The notes under the pieces are model-generated. The model had not been told where the DNA came from, did no database searches, and saw only the letters and a list, made by a program, of their open reading frames with translations. DNA of 64,000 bases from Marinobacterium sedimentorum (GTDB taxonomy: Bacteria; Pseudomonadota; Gammaproteobacteria; Pseudomonadales; Balneatricaceae): NCBI RefSeq assembly GCF_024267675.1, contig NZ_JALDYX010000020.1, positions 1 through 64,000 on the forward strand. The letters are read 5' to 3'. Shown here one piece after another: positions 26,283 to 34,407 of this stretch (position 1 is its first letter; the number at the start of each line of letters is the position of its first letter). The position numbers and the translations under genes were made by a program.

Positions 26283-27770
26283 ATGCGAGTTTTTGTAGCC
26301 TCTCTGGCCACCGAGACCAATACGTTTTCGCCGGTATTCACGGATCTGGCGTCGTTCAAGGAAAGCTTTTATGCCCCGCCCGGCGAGCATCCGGCCACGC
26401 CGACGCTGTGCAGCGCACCCTTTATTGCCTGTCGCGAGAAAATCCCCGCGCTGGGCTGGGAGCTGATCGAAGGTACCGCCGCCTGGGCTGAACCCGGTGG
26501 CCTGGTGAACCGCAGCACCTACGAGCTGCTGCGTGATGAAATACTCGGTCAACTCAGCGCCGCCTTGCCGGTTAATGCGGTGATACTGGGGCTGCATGGC
26601 GCCATGGTGGCCGACGGTTATGACGACTGTGAAGGTGATCTGCTGGCGCGGGTGCGTGCCCTGGTGGGGCCGACGGCGACCATCGCCGCAGAGTTCGACC
26701 CCCACAGCCACCTGACGGCCAAAAGGGTCGAGCAGGCCGATATACTGCTGGCGTTCAAGGAGTTTCCCCACACCGACTTCGTCGATCGTGCCCGGGATCT
26801 GGTGGATCTGGCGGTGCGCCATGTGCAGGGGGAGATCAAACCGACTGCATCGGTATTCGACTGCCGGATGATCGAGGTGCTGCCCACCAGTCTTGAACCC
26901 ATGCGCAGCTTTGTGGACCGTCTGCATCAGCTGGAGCTGGACCCGGCCGTGCTGTCTATTTCCGTTATCCACGGCTTTATGGCCGGTGATGTACCGGAGA
27001 TGGGCACCCGGCTGCTGGTGATTACCGACAACGATCAGGCCCGCGCCGACAGCCTGGCGCAGTCTCTTGGCATGGAGCTGTTTTCGTTTCGAGGCAAGAC
27101 CCGCCCGCCCTATGTCGCCCCTGAGCTGGCGATCGCACAGGCACAGGCCTCTTTGCTGCGGCCGGTGGTCATAGCCGATGTCTGGGACAATCCCGGCGGT
27201 GGTGTGGCCGGGGACTCAACCCTGGTGCTGCAGAAAATGCTCGACATGGGCGTGCGGGATGCGGCGGTGGGCACCATCTGGGACCCAATGGCGGTGCGCT
27301 TTTGCGTGGCGGCGGGCGAGGGCGCGAAGATCAAGCTGCGCTTTGGCGGCAAGGCCGGGGACAACGCCGGTGCGCCCATGGATGCCTGGGTGGAGATCCG
27401 CAAGGTGGTGCGCGATGCCGTGCAGAGCTTTGGCGACAGTGTGGTGCCGCTGGGGGACAGTGTCTGCATACGCCTGGCGGATACCGCGATCGATGTGGTG
27501 CTCAACAGCAACCGCTCCCAGGCCTTTGCGCCGGACCTGTTCAGCAACCTGGGCATAGACCCTGGGGCCAAACCGATCCTGCTGATCAAGTCGACCAACC
27601 ACTTTTACGATGCATTCGCCGCCATCAGCCAGCACATTATCTACTGTGACGCGGGCGCTCCGTATCCGAGTAATCCCGTCACCAACGATTACCGCAAGAT
27701 GACCCGCGCGATCTGGCCGATTGTCGAGAACCCGCATGAGTTAATAGACGCCGCAAGGGAGACATGCTGA
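26283..27770 (+). CDS. M81-family (MlrC-like) metallohydrolase
   Basis: A 495-residue protein of the microcystinase C family. The N-terminal half starts RVFVASLATETNTFSPV and contains the metal-ligand segments LHGAMVADGYDDCEGD and FDPHSHLT. The C-terminal half has ADVWDNPGGGVAGDST and ends in the MlrC C-terminal domain. MlrC itself is a zinc hydrolase, but most homologues sit in operons for small amide or amino-acid catabolism. The gene overlaps the next one by the TGATG arrangement. The true substrate cannot be told. Confidence 0.92.
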   Translation: MRVFVASLATETNTFSPVFTDLASFKESFYAPPGEHPATPTLCSAPFIACREKIPALGWELIEGTAAWAEPGGLVNRSTYELLRDEILGQLSAALPVNAVILGLHGAMVADGYDDCEGDLLARVRALVGPTATIAAEFDPHSHLTAKRVEQADILLAFKEFPHTDFVDRARDLVDLAVRHVQGEIKPTASVFDCRMIEVLPTSLEPMRSFVDRLHQLELDPAVLSISVIHGFMAGDVPEMGTRLLVITDNDQARADSLAQSLGMELFSFRGKTRPPYVAPELAIAQAQASLLRPVVIADVWDNPGGGVAGDSTLVLQKMLDMGVRDAAVGTIWDPMAVRFCVAAGEGAKIKLRFGGKAGDNAGAPMDAWVEIRKVVRDAVQSFGDSVVPLGDSVCIRLADTAIDVVLNSNRSQAFAPDLFSNLGIDPGAKPILLIKSTNHFYDAFAAISQHIIYCDAGAPYPSNPVTNDYRKMTRAIWPIVENPHELIDAARETC

Positions 27771-28831
27771 TGCTGTACCCACAGCTGGACACGCCCTGCG
27801 TGTTGATTGACGAGGCGATACTTGAGGCCAATATCCGCGCTTTTCAGGCCTATTGCGATGAACACGGGCTGCGGGTGCGCCCCCATATCAAGACCCACAA
27901 GCTGCCCTGGGTCGCGCACAAGCAGCTGGACGCGGGGGCTATTGGCATTACCTGTCAAAAGGTGGGGGAGGCCGAGGTCTTCGCGCAGGCGGGCTTTGAC
28001 GACATCCTGATCAGCTACAACATTATTGGCAGCGCCAAGCTGGCCCGGCTGCTGCAGCTCGCAGGCCAGGTTAGGACGCTGGCCGTGGTGGCCGACAGCG
28101 AGGCAGTGCTGCAGGGGCTTTCGGCGACCTTCGCCGGCAGCGATCAGAGGCTGGATGTGCTGGTGGAGTGTGATACCGGCGCCGGTCGCTGTGGTGTGCA
28201 AAGCCCGCAACAGGCGGCGCAGCTGGCGGCGCTTGTCGCACGCCTGCCGGGCCTGCGTTTGCGTGGGCTTATGACCTATCCTGCGGCCTACAGCGAAGCT
28301 GTGGTGCAGCAGTGGTTCAGCCGGGCGGCTGCGCTGTGCGAGCAGCAAGGACTTGCGCTTGAGGTGTTCAGCAGTGGCGGCACCCCCAGCATGTTGCACG
28401 CCCATGAAGCCCCCATCGTCAATGAGTACCGCATTGGCACCTATGTGTATCAGGATCGCTCCCAGGTAGGCGTCGGCGCTTGCCAGCAGGCGGACTGTGC
28501 GCTGACGGTCATGACCACTGTGGTCAGTGTGCCTGTGCCGGGACGGGTGATCGTGGATGCCGGCAGCAAGGCGCTGACGTCGGACCTGCTGGGGCAGGAC
28601 GGTTACGGCCAGGTGGTGGGTTATCCACAGGCGCGTGTCAGCGGGCTCAGTGAGGAGCATGGCATACTGGATTTCTCCGCCTGTAGCCAGGCGCCGGAGG
28701 TGGGTGAGCGGCTGCAGATCATTCCCAACCATGCCTGCCCGGTCTCCAACCTGTTTGACGAGGTGCACTTGTGCCGTGACGGCGAGTTTCGTCGCACCGA
28801 GACGGTTCAGGCACGCGGCAAGGTCTGTTAA
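27770..28831 (+). CDS. D-threonine aldolase / D-serine dehydratase-like PLP enzyme
   Basis: A fold-type III (alanine-racemase-like) PLP enzyme of 353 residues. The PLP lysine is Lys41 in RPHIKTHK, and the metal site typical of this group is seen near the C-terminus as NHACPVSNLFDEV (His and Cys). Members cleave beta-hydroxy D-amino acids or dehydrate D-serine-like substrates. The ATG at 27770 has the better spacing from AAGGGAG than an ATG at 27764. Coupled translation with the M81 gene suggests consecutive steps. RidA would clear enamine products if the enzyme is a dehydratase. Confidence 0.9.
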   Translation: MLYPQLDTPCVLIDEAILEANIRAFQAYCDEHGLRVRPHIKTHKLPWVAHKQLDAGAIGITCQKVGEAEVFAQAGFDDILISYNIIGSAKLARLLQLAGQVRTLAVVADSEAVLQGLSATFAGSDQRLDVLVECDTGAGRCGVQSPQQAAQLAALVARLPGLRLRGLMTYPAAYSEAVVQQWFSRAAALCEQQGLALEVFSSGGTPSMLHAHEAPIVNEYRIGTYVYQDRSQVGVGACQQADCALTVMTTVVSVPVPGRVIVDAGSKALTSDLLGQDGYGQVVGYPQARVSGLSEEHGILDFSACSQAPEVGERLQIIPNHACPVSNLFDEVHLCRDGEFRRTETVQARGKVC

Positions 28832-28839
28832 GGAGCTCG

Positions 28840-29829
28840 ATGGTGAACAAGGTTTACGACATTATCGCTCTGGGGGAGACGCTGCTGCGTTTGACGCCAC
28901 CCCATCTCGAGCGGCTGGATCAGAGCGCAGGCTTCGATGTGCAGGTGGGCGGTTGCGAGTCGAATACCCTCAGTGCCATGGCACGGCTGGGGCTTAATTG
29001 TGCCTGGTTGTCGCGTCTGCCGGAGAACGAGCTGGGTGATCGGGTCCGGCAGGCACTGCGACAGCACAATGTTGACGTGCAGCATGTCAGCCCCGGGAGC
29101 GACGACCGGCTGGGGCTGTATTTTTACGAGCCGGGGCGGGCACCCCATCGCAGTCAGGTGATCTATGACCGTGCCGATTCGGCCATGGCGCGCATGCAGC
29201 CCGCCGAACTGCCGACGGCGCTGTTCCAGCCGGGGCGGGCACGCCTGTTTCATACCTCGGGCATCACCCTGGGGCTGTCGGAATCGGCCTGCGCCACGGC
29301 GCAGCAGGCGCTGCAGCTGGCCCGGGAGGCCGGCATTCCCTGCAGTCTGGATATCAATTACCGCCAGCGCCTGTGGTCGCCACAGCGGGCGCGCCAGTGC
29401 CTGGAGCCGTTGCTGGGGCAACTGGAACTGCTGCTGGTGGCGGAGCGGGATATTCAGGCGCTCTGGCCCGGGGCCTGGGATGCCCATTGCCACGAGCACA
29501 CGCTGCGCCGCTTTCAGCGCTGGGCGCCCAGCAGCCTGCTGATCATGACCCGCGGCAGTGCCGGTGCAGCCTTGCTGACGCCGTCCGGCGAACTGTATCA
29601 GGCCGATGCATTCCAGGCTCAGGAAGTGGAACGTCTTGGAGGCGGAGATGCCTTTGCCGCCGGCTTTCTCAGCGCCTGGCTGGCGGGCAAATCCCATTCC
29701 GAGGCGCTGCGCCAGGGGGCGGCGGTGGCGGCATTCAAATATGCAACGCCCGGGGATATTGCCTGGATCAACCGCAGCCAGCTGGATCGTCTGCTGGCCG
29801 ACCCTGCAGCGACGGGGTTGTGTCGCTAG
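28840..29829 (+). CDS. PfkB-family carbohydrate kinase
   Basis: A 329-residue ribokinase-fold kinase. The N-terminal YDIIALGETLLRLTPP and the glycine pair of the substrate lid (VQVGGCESNTLSAMARLGL) are present. The C-terminal catalytic motif is LGGGDAFAAGFLSAWL. The pattern resembles 2-keto-3-deoxygluconate or related sugar-acid kinases. It is the last gene of the TRAP operon, with AAGGAG before its ATG. Its product may be the phosphosugar-like inducer of the RpiR regulator. Confidence 0.9.
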   Translation: MVNKVYDIIALGETLLRLTPPHLERLDQSAGFDVQVGGCESNTLSAMARLGLNCAWLSRLPENELGDRVRQALRQHNVDVQHVSPGSDDRLGLYFYEPGRAPHRSQVIYDRADSAMARMQPAELPTALFQPGRARLFHTSGITLGLSESACATAQQALQLAREAGIPCSLDINYRQRLWSPQRARQCLEPLLGQLELLLVAERDIQALWPGAWDAHCHEHTLRRFQRWAPSSLLIMTRGSAGAALLTPSGELYQADAFQAQEVERLGGGDAFAAGFLSAWLAGKSHSEALRQGAAVAAFKYATPGDIAWINRSQLDRLLADPAATGLCR

Positions 29830-29848
29830 CCCGGTGACAGGCCCTGAA

Positions 29849-30559
29849 TCACTGCAGCCAGGTCGTGAAAGCAGGGCTCTGTTGCAGTGTATTCAGGCTG
29901 ATGCTGTAGCTGTCACCGTCTTCGGTATGGCGCAGGCGCATAAGCTGGTAGCCGTTGTCGGGGCTGAACCAGAGCAATGTTTCCTGGCTGGCATCGTTGT
30001 CGTGTTTGTTCAGCCGCAGCGTGTTGACGCTTTTTCCTTTCAGTTTCAGCCTGTCCCTGCCAGCAATGTCAAAACGGTAGTCCTTGAGTTTGCTGCGGCT
30101 GACGAAACGGTAGCGGTAGTTGCCACTCTGGCGGGCCAGGTCCTGCTGCAGCTTGAGCTGATAGAGCAGGGGGTCGAGGGTGCCGGGTGTAATACCGATG
30201 GCGTGCTGGCCCTTTTTGTCGCTGTAGGTCACTGTCTTGCCGGCGGCATCAAAGCGCAGCTCGTATTTTTTCGAGATCCCCAGTATCGACTGATTGTAGC
30301 GATACAGCTCCGGGGTCCAGTGGCCGTTGGCATCGCGGCTGAAGGTGCTGCTTTCCTCGATATGGGCGATCGAACCGCTGGCGCGGGACTCGAACACAAA
30401 ACGATCGTTGCCCAGCGGCGTCAGGGTGCGCACCAGCGCCAGATCAAAGCCCTTGTACTGGGCGCCGTAGCTGGTGGTCAGCAATGGCTCGGTGGCCTGG
30501 GCGCGGCCGGCGCAGAGCAGTACGAGCAACAGCAGGGCCGGGGTCATGCGTTTGAACAT
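29849..30559 (-). CDS. DUF3108 periplasmic protein
   Basis: A 236-residue protein with a clear signal peptide (PALLLLVLLCAGRAQA). The mature part is beta-rich and shows the DUF3108 pattern (YGAQYKGFDLALVRTLTPLG; RYNQSILGISKKYEL; TPGTLDPLLYQLKLQQDL; LRLNKHDNDASQETLLWFSPDNGY). The function of the family is unknown; a lipid or envelope-related fold is usually assumed. It converges with the PfkB gene and is divergent from a small periplasmic protein gene. Confidence 0.85.
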   Translation of the reverse strand: MFKRMTPALLLLVLLCAGRAQATEPLLTTSYGAQYKGFDLALVRTLTPLGNDRFVFESRASGSIAHIEESSTFSRDANGHWTPELYRYNQSILGISKKYELRFDAAGKTVTYSDKKGQHAIGITPGTLDPLLYQLKLQQDLARQSGNYRYRFVSRSKLKDYRFDIAGRDRLKLKGKSVNTLRLNKHDNDASQETLLWFSPDNGYQLMRLRHTEDGDSYSISLNTLQQSPAFTTWLQ

Positions 30560-30746
30560 CCGATCAATCCTCCACAGAGTCTGGCTCAGCTATAAGGTAC
30601 CGCCAGTGTACGGCAAATGAATGTCAGCGCCTGTCGTGTTCTGCATATGGTTCCAGGCCTTCCTTTCAGTCTGCTTTCAGAGAACGCACCTAGACTGGCT
30701 GCACCGGTTCTGGCTGGCGTAGACAATTTTTGATGAGGTGATGACG

Positions 30747-31223
30747 ATGAGCAAACAGCGTGTAATTTCCAGGGGACCAGGTGCAGGCCTGTTCGGCTTG
30801 GCGCTGGTGTTGTCCTTTGCGGCCCAGGCCGAGGAGCCCCAGGTGATCAACCTGACCCAGACGGGATGCCAGTTCGTTGAAAGCGAAAATGGTGTGGATC
30901 ATGGTTACAGCACCCGCAGCATGGCCGACTGCGAAGCGATCAATGCAAAATCCGGCGAGGAGCGCCTGGCGGGGGCCATGCCGCTGCACCTCAAACCGGG
31001 TCATTATATCTTCAGGGTCAGTAACGAGAACGTGCCCTATGAACTGGGTTTCTGGCTGCGCGGCGCAACTCTGGTGGATCGTGCCCTGCTGCCCAGCGTA
31101 TCGGGTGGTGGCCTGGCCCAGGGTACGACCCGCGACTATGAGGTTGAGCTCAAGCCCGGCGAGTATCACTATTCTTGCCCGCTGAACCCGACGCCGAACT
31201 ACAGCCTGGTGGTGGACGGTTAA
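30747..31223 (+). CDS. Small periplasmic protein, possibly cupredoxin-like
   Basis: About 158 residues with an N-terminal signal peptide ending near AQA. The body is beta-rich, and the last strands read KPGEYHYSCPLNPTPNYSLVVDG, which recalls the copper-site loop of cupredoxins. The loop keeps a cysteine but lacks the usual following His and Met, so type-1 copper binding is doubtful. Two further cysteines (TGCQF, ADCEA) could form a disulfide. ATG 30747 fits the GAGG site; GTG 30738 and ATG 30741 are alternatives. I do not recognise a named family. Confidence 0.7.
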   Translation: MSKQRVISRGPGAGLFGLALVLSFAAQAEEPQVINLTQTGCQFVESENGVDHGYSTRSMADCEAINAKSGEERLAGAMPLHLKPGHYIFRVSNENVPYELGFWLRGATLVDRALLPSVSGGGLAQGTTRDYEVELKPGEYHYSCPLNPTPNYSLVVDG

Positions 31224-31741
31224 GCCGCGAACTCCATGCCTCAGCGCTGAATTGGAAGTCGCTATGCGAAAAAAATTACGAAAGGCTGGAATCCGCTGCT
31301 ATATTTCCATTGGTAAGGGAATTCGGTAAAAACTGAAATATTTCAACGCAGGCTTTGCCGATTTTTACGCTGTCTGTAATGGACAGCAATGGTCAAACGC
31401 TGGAGAAAGACGCAGGGAGAGGCGACGGTTCTGCTGGAGAAACCGGTTATTGTCTGCATGATTGCGACAGGGATGTCGCGGTTTGTGCTAAATCCCTGGC
31501 AGCTCCTGCCGTACCCTGTTTGAACTCAGATGACTCCCACCCGCTGCAAGGCTCCCAATCCTCCGGCAATGCGTCTTACGGGATGCTGTCTGGTTCCCGA
31601 ACGCGCTATGGCCCTGAGCGGCAACTTGTCCACAGACCTGATTCTCATCACCTGGCGGTAATCTGTGCGGAGGCGCTGGGCAGCACGGCGGGCGAAATGC
31701 TAGGCTGCGCGCTTTCGGGCTGATATGGATTTCGATTCCCC
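31224..31741. other. Intergenic stretch without a supportable gene
   Basis: 518 bases, AT-richer in the first 150 than nearby genes. Open frames here lack family features and ribosome sites, and no terminator-like hairpin with a T-run or RNA motif was recognised. The last part presumably carries the promoter of the TauE-type gene. Confidence 0.5.
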
Positions 31742-32524
31742 ATGGCGGATTTACTTGGCTGGCAGTATGCCCTTATCGGGCTGATTTTTGTCTGGAGCGG
31801 CTTCGTGCGTTCAGGCTTGGGGTTTGGTGGCGCGGTGCTGTCGCTGCCGTTCCTGTTGCTGATTCTGGATGAGCCCCTGGTGTTTCTGCCCCTGATTGCG
31901 GTGCATCTGCTGGTGTTCTCCAGCCTGATTGCCTGGCAGGGTTACAGGCGCGTGCAAGGGGAACGTGACGACAGCTCGCAGGGCAATATCGACTGGGCCT
32001 ACCTGAAAAGCTCTCTCAAGGTCATGATCATTCCCAAGCTGATGGGGGTCTTCGGGCTGCTGACGCTGCCGGCGGACATCATGACCAGCATTATTTTTGC
32101 CATCGTCATCGTCTATGCCGTCGGCTATGTGCTGGACCGGCCCTTTCGCAGTAACAACCCCTATGTGGACAAGCTGTTTCTGATGCTCGGCGGTTATGTC
32201 AGCGGCACCTCCCTGATCGGTGCACCGCTCATAGTAGCGGTCTATGGCACCCATGTGGCCAAGCATCAGCTACGCGATACGCTGTTCGTACTCTGGTTTA
32301 TTCTGGTGGTCATCAAGATGACCTCCTTCCTGATCGCCGGAGTTGATCTGCAGCTGATACATCATCTCTGGCTGCTGCCCTGCGCCTTTATCGGTCACCT
32401 GATCGGCGAGCGCTTTCACCGGGCCCTGGTCACGGCCGAGACGCCACTGTTCTTTCGCGTGCTGGGAGCGGTGCTGATTCTGGTCAGCCTGATGGGCATG
32501 GCGCGCAGTTTCGGGCTGCTGTGA
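31742..32524 (+). CDS. TauE/SafE-family membrane transporter
   Basis: A 260-residue protein with about seven to eight membrane segments. The first helix carries the family pattern FVWSGFVRSGLGFGGAVLSLPFLL and the second half the related VDKLFLMLGGYVSGTSLIGAPLIV. Family members move sulfite, sulfoacetate or other organosulfur anions across the inner membrane. No adjacent sulfur-metabolism gene supports a precise substrate. Confidence 0.9.
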   Translation: MADLLGWQYALIGLIFVWSGFVRSGLGFGGAVLSLPFLLLILDEPLVFLPLIAVHLLVFSSLIAWQGYRRVQGERDDSSQGNIDWAYLKSSLKVMIIPKLMGVFGLLTLPADIMTSIIFAIVIVYAVGYVLDRPFRSNNPYVDKLFLMLGGYVSGTSLIGAPLIVAVYGTHVAKHQLRDTLFVLWFILVVIKMTSFLIAGVDLQLIHHLWLLPCAFIGHLIGERFHRALVTAETPLFFRVLGAVLILVSLMGMARSFGLL

Positions 32525-32540
32525 ACCGGTTCGCGCGAGG

Positions 32541-33167
32541 CTAAAGTACGAGATCGGCGGGCAGGGCCTGCTGGATGATTCGCCGTGCATTGGGGATATC
32601 ATTGCCCAGCGCCCGCTTGCGTGCAGCAGCTTCCGTCAGACCCTGATCGCGCCAGCGCTGGATCAGCCGTGCTTCCAGTACGGACAGTGGCACGTCCAGG
32701 CAAATAGACAGATCCCAGTAGCCGGGCAGTTGCGACCAGGGGTGCTCGTCGAACTGCAGATAGTTGCCTTCCACAATCAGAATGCGGTGCTCGGGGCCTA
32801 TACAGGCGGCGCCGGCGACAGCAATATCGCGGCTGCGATCAAACAGCGGGATAATGACCTCAGGCTCGGTGGCCAGGCGCCGGATCAGGTGAAGAAAACC
32901 ACTGGCATCGAATGTCTCGGGGGCGCCCTTGCGGGGCAAAAGCCCGCGTTGCTGCAGTATCGCATTATCAAGATGAAAGCCGTCCATGGGCACCAGCGCT
33001 GCGCACGGGCTTTGGGCATTAATCGCCCTTGTCAGTTGCTGCGCCAGCGTCGATTTACCCGACGCCGGCGCCCCGGCCAGTGCGACCAGGGTGCGGATGC
33101 CGCTGGGGCGCAGGGCCATAATTCGCTCGGAAAGGGAGCTTAGATCGAACGAATGCGTGTAAGGCAT
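32541..33167 (-). CDS. Nucleoside/sugar kinase-like P-loop protein (YggC/uridine-kinase type)
   Basis: A 208-residue kinase with Walker A GAPASGKST near residue 32, a DGFHLDN motif, and LIVEGNYLQFDE as the second acidic motif. This set is shared by uridine kinase, pantothenate kinase and the YggC-like fructose-type kinases; the YggC group fits best by length and the VPMDGFHLDNAIL wording. The acceptor is unknown. The gene converges with the TauE-type gene. Confidence 0.85.
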   Translation of the reverse strand: MPYTHSFDLSSLSERIMALRPSGIRTLVALAGAPASGKSTLAQQLTRAINAQSPCAALVPMDGFHLDNAILQQRGLLPRKGAPETFDASGFLHLIRRLATEPEVIIPLFDRSRDIAVAGAACIGPEHRILIVEGNYLQFDEHPWSQLPGYWDLSICLDVPLSVLEARLIQRWRDQGLTEAAARKRALGNDIPNARRIIQQALPADLVL

Positions 33168-33230
33168 CTTTGGATTTCCATTGGTGATAAGTACTTGTCA
33201 TGCAGCGCCGGGGGCTGTCCAGAGGGTACT

Positions 33231-33491
33231 TCATTGAGGCGCTGGCTTCAGCCTTACCAGACGTGCGCGGTTTTCGTCGGTGAGCAGGTAAACATCGCCA
33301 TCGGGGCCGACCTGTACCCTGCGGATGCGGCCGAGTTCGCCGCGCAACAGCTGTTCTTCGGCCACCCCCTCGCCATCGCGCAGAACAGCTCGTATGTCAG
33401 CGCCAGACCCAGCAGCCCGCACGGCGCTGGCTGCAGCTGCTGGCGCCTCGGTGAGCGTAGCGATCAGCAGCCAGAGGCAGAAGATTCGCAA
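33231..33491 (-). pseudogene. Remnant of a PQQ-dependent aldose sugar dehydrogenase (internal deletion)
   Basis: The frame codes for about 86 residues: a signal-peptide-like start (LRIFCLWLLIATLTEAPAAAA) joined almost directly to the last ~50 residues of a soluble PQQ sugar dehydrogenase of the YliI/Asd type (EEQLLRGELGRIRRVQVGPDGDVYLLTDE). The ~300-residue beta-propeller core with the active site is missing. A TTG start with a CAGGAG site is still present. The simplest reading is a deleted pseudogene; a small expressed secreted peptide cannot be excluded. Confidence 0.65.
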
Positions 33492-33699
33492 CAGGGTGTG
33501 CTCCTGTGTGGTTCCAGGGTCATGCGGTTCAGTGTAGACAGTGGCACGCAGGACAGGCGTAACCACATCCAAAGGTTCCTGACGGTTCCTTGACCACGGG
33601 CTGTGCGTGGTTCGCTGCAACGGTGATGCCGGCGGGGCCTGTGAGGCTTTTGTGACCATTGCTGACCTACCCTTAAGGCAGGTGTCAGGGGAGATTACG

Positions 33700-34407
33700 A
33701 TGGCCGGGCGTGTACTGGTGATAGAAGACAATTGCGATATTGCCGAGCTGGTCAGGCTGCATCTGCAGGACCTGTCGCTGCGGGTCGATACGGCCGCTGA
33801 CGGTGTCCGTGGGCTGGAAATGGCCCGCGCTGGCGTGTACGACCTGCTGATTCTGGATCTCATGCTGCCGGGACTCGACGGCCTCGAGATCTGCCGCCGT
33901 TTGCGCAGTGGCGACCATTACCTGCCGATCCTGATGCTCACCGCCCGTTCGTCCGAAATGGATCGCGTACTGGGACTGGAGCTGGGGGCCGACGACTATC
34001 TCACCAAGCCGTTCAGCATTCGCGAACTGGTCGCCCGCGTCAGGGCCATTTTCCGGCGCGTCGCCGCGATGGCTGATACCGGCGCAGCGCCACTGCGCAT
34101 CGAGCACGATGGCCTGCTGATCGATTGTGACAGCCGCAGCGTCAGTCTGGATGGCCGTCCGGTGCAGCTGACCGCGCGCGAGTTCGATCTTCTGCTTCAT
34201 TTCGCCCGTCATCCCGGTCGGGTCTATCGCCGTGAGCAACTGCTGAACGAGGTCTGGGGAGCGAGCTACGAGGGGTACGAGCATACCGTCAATTCCCATA
34301 TCAACCGGCTGCGGGCCAAGATCGAACGCAATCCGGCTGATCCGCATTTTATTCTCACGGTCTGGGGCGTCGGCTATCGCTTCACCGACCCAACGGGAGA
34401 ATGCTGA
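33700..34407 (+). CDS. OmpR/PhoB-family response regulator
   Basis: A 235-residue regulator with a receiver domain (acid pair in VIEDN, phosphoacceptor Asp53 in LLILDLMLPG, lysine in YLTKPF) and a C-terminal winged helix (PVQLTAREFDLLLHFARHPGRVYRREQLLNEVWG). The start follows GGGGAG. It overlaps the histidine kinase gene (TGATG), forming a two-component pair. Target genes are unknown; the secreted protein gene after the kinase is a candidate. Confidence 0.96.
   Translation: MAGRVLVIEDNCDIAELVRLHLQDLSLRVDTAADGVRGLEMARAGVYDLLILDLMLPGLDGLEICRRLRSGDHYLPILMLTARSSEMDRVLGLELGADDYLTKPFSIRELVARVRAIFRRVAAMADTGAAPLRIEHDGLLIDCDSRSVSLDGRPVQLTAREFDLLLHFARHPGRVYRREQLLNEVWGASYEGYEHTVNSHINRLRAKIERNPADPHFILTVWGVGYRFTDPTGEC

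Noticed and set aside
31355..31723. Plus-strand 122-codon frame before the TauE-type gene
   Set aside because: Composition does not look coding, no ribosome site or domain was seen, and it ends just before the real start.
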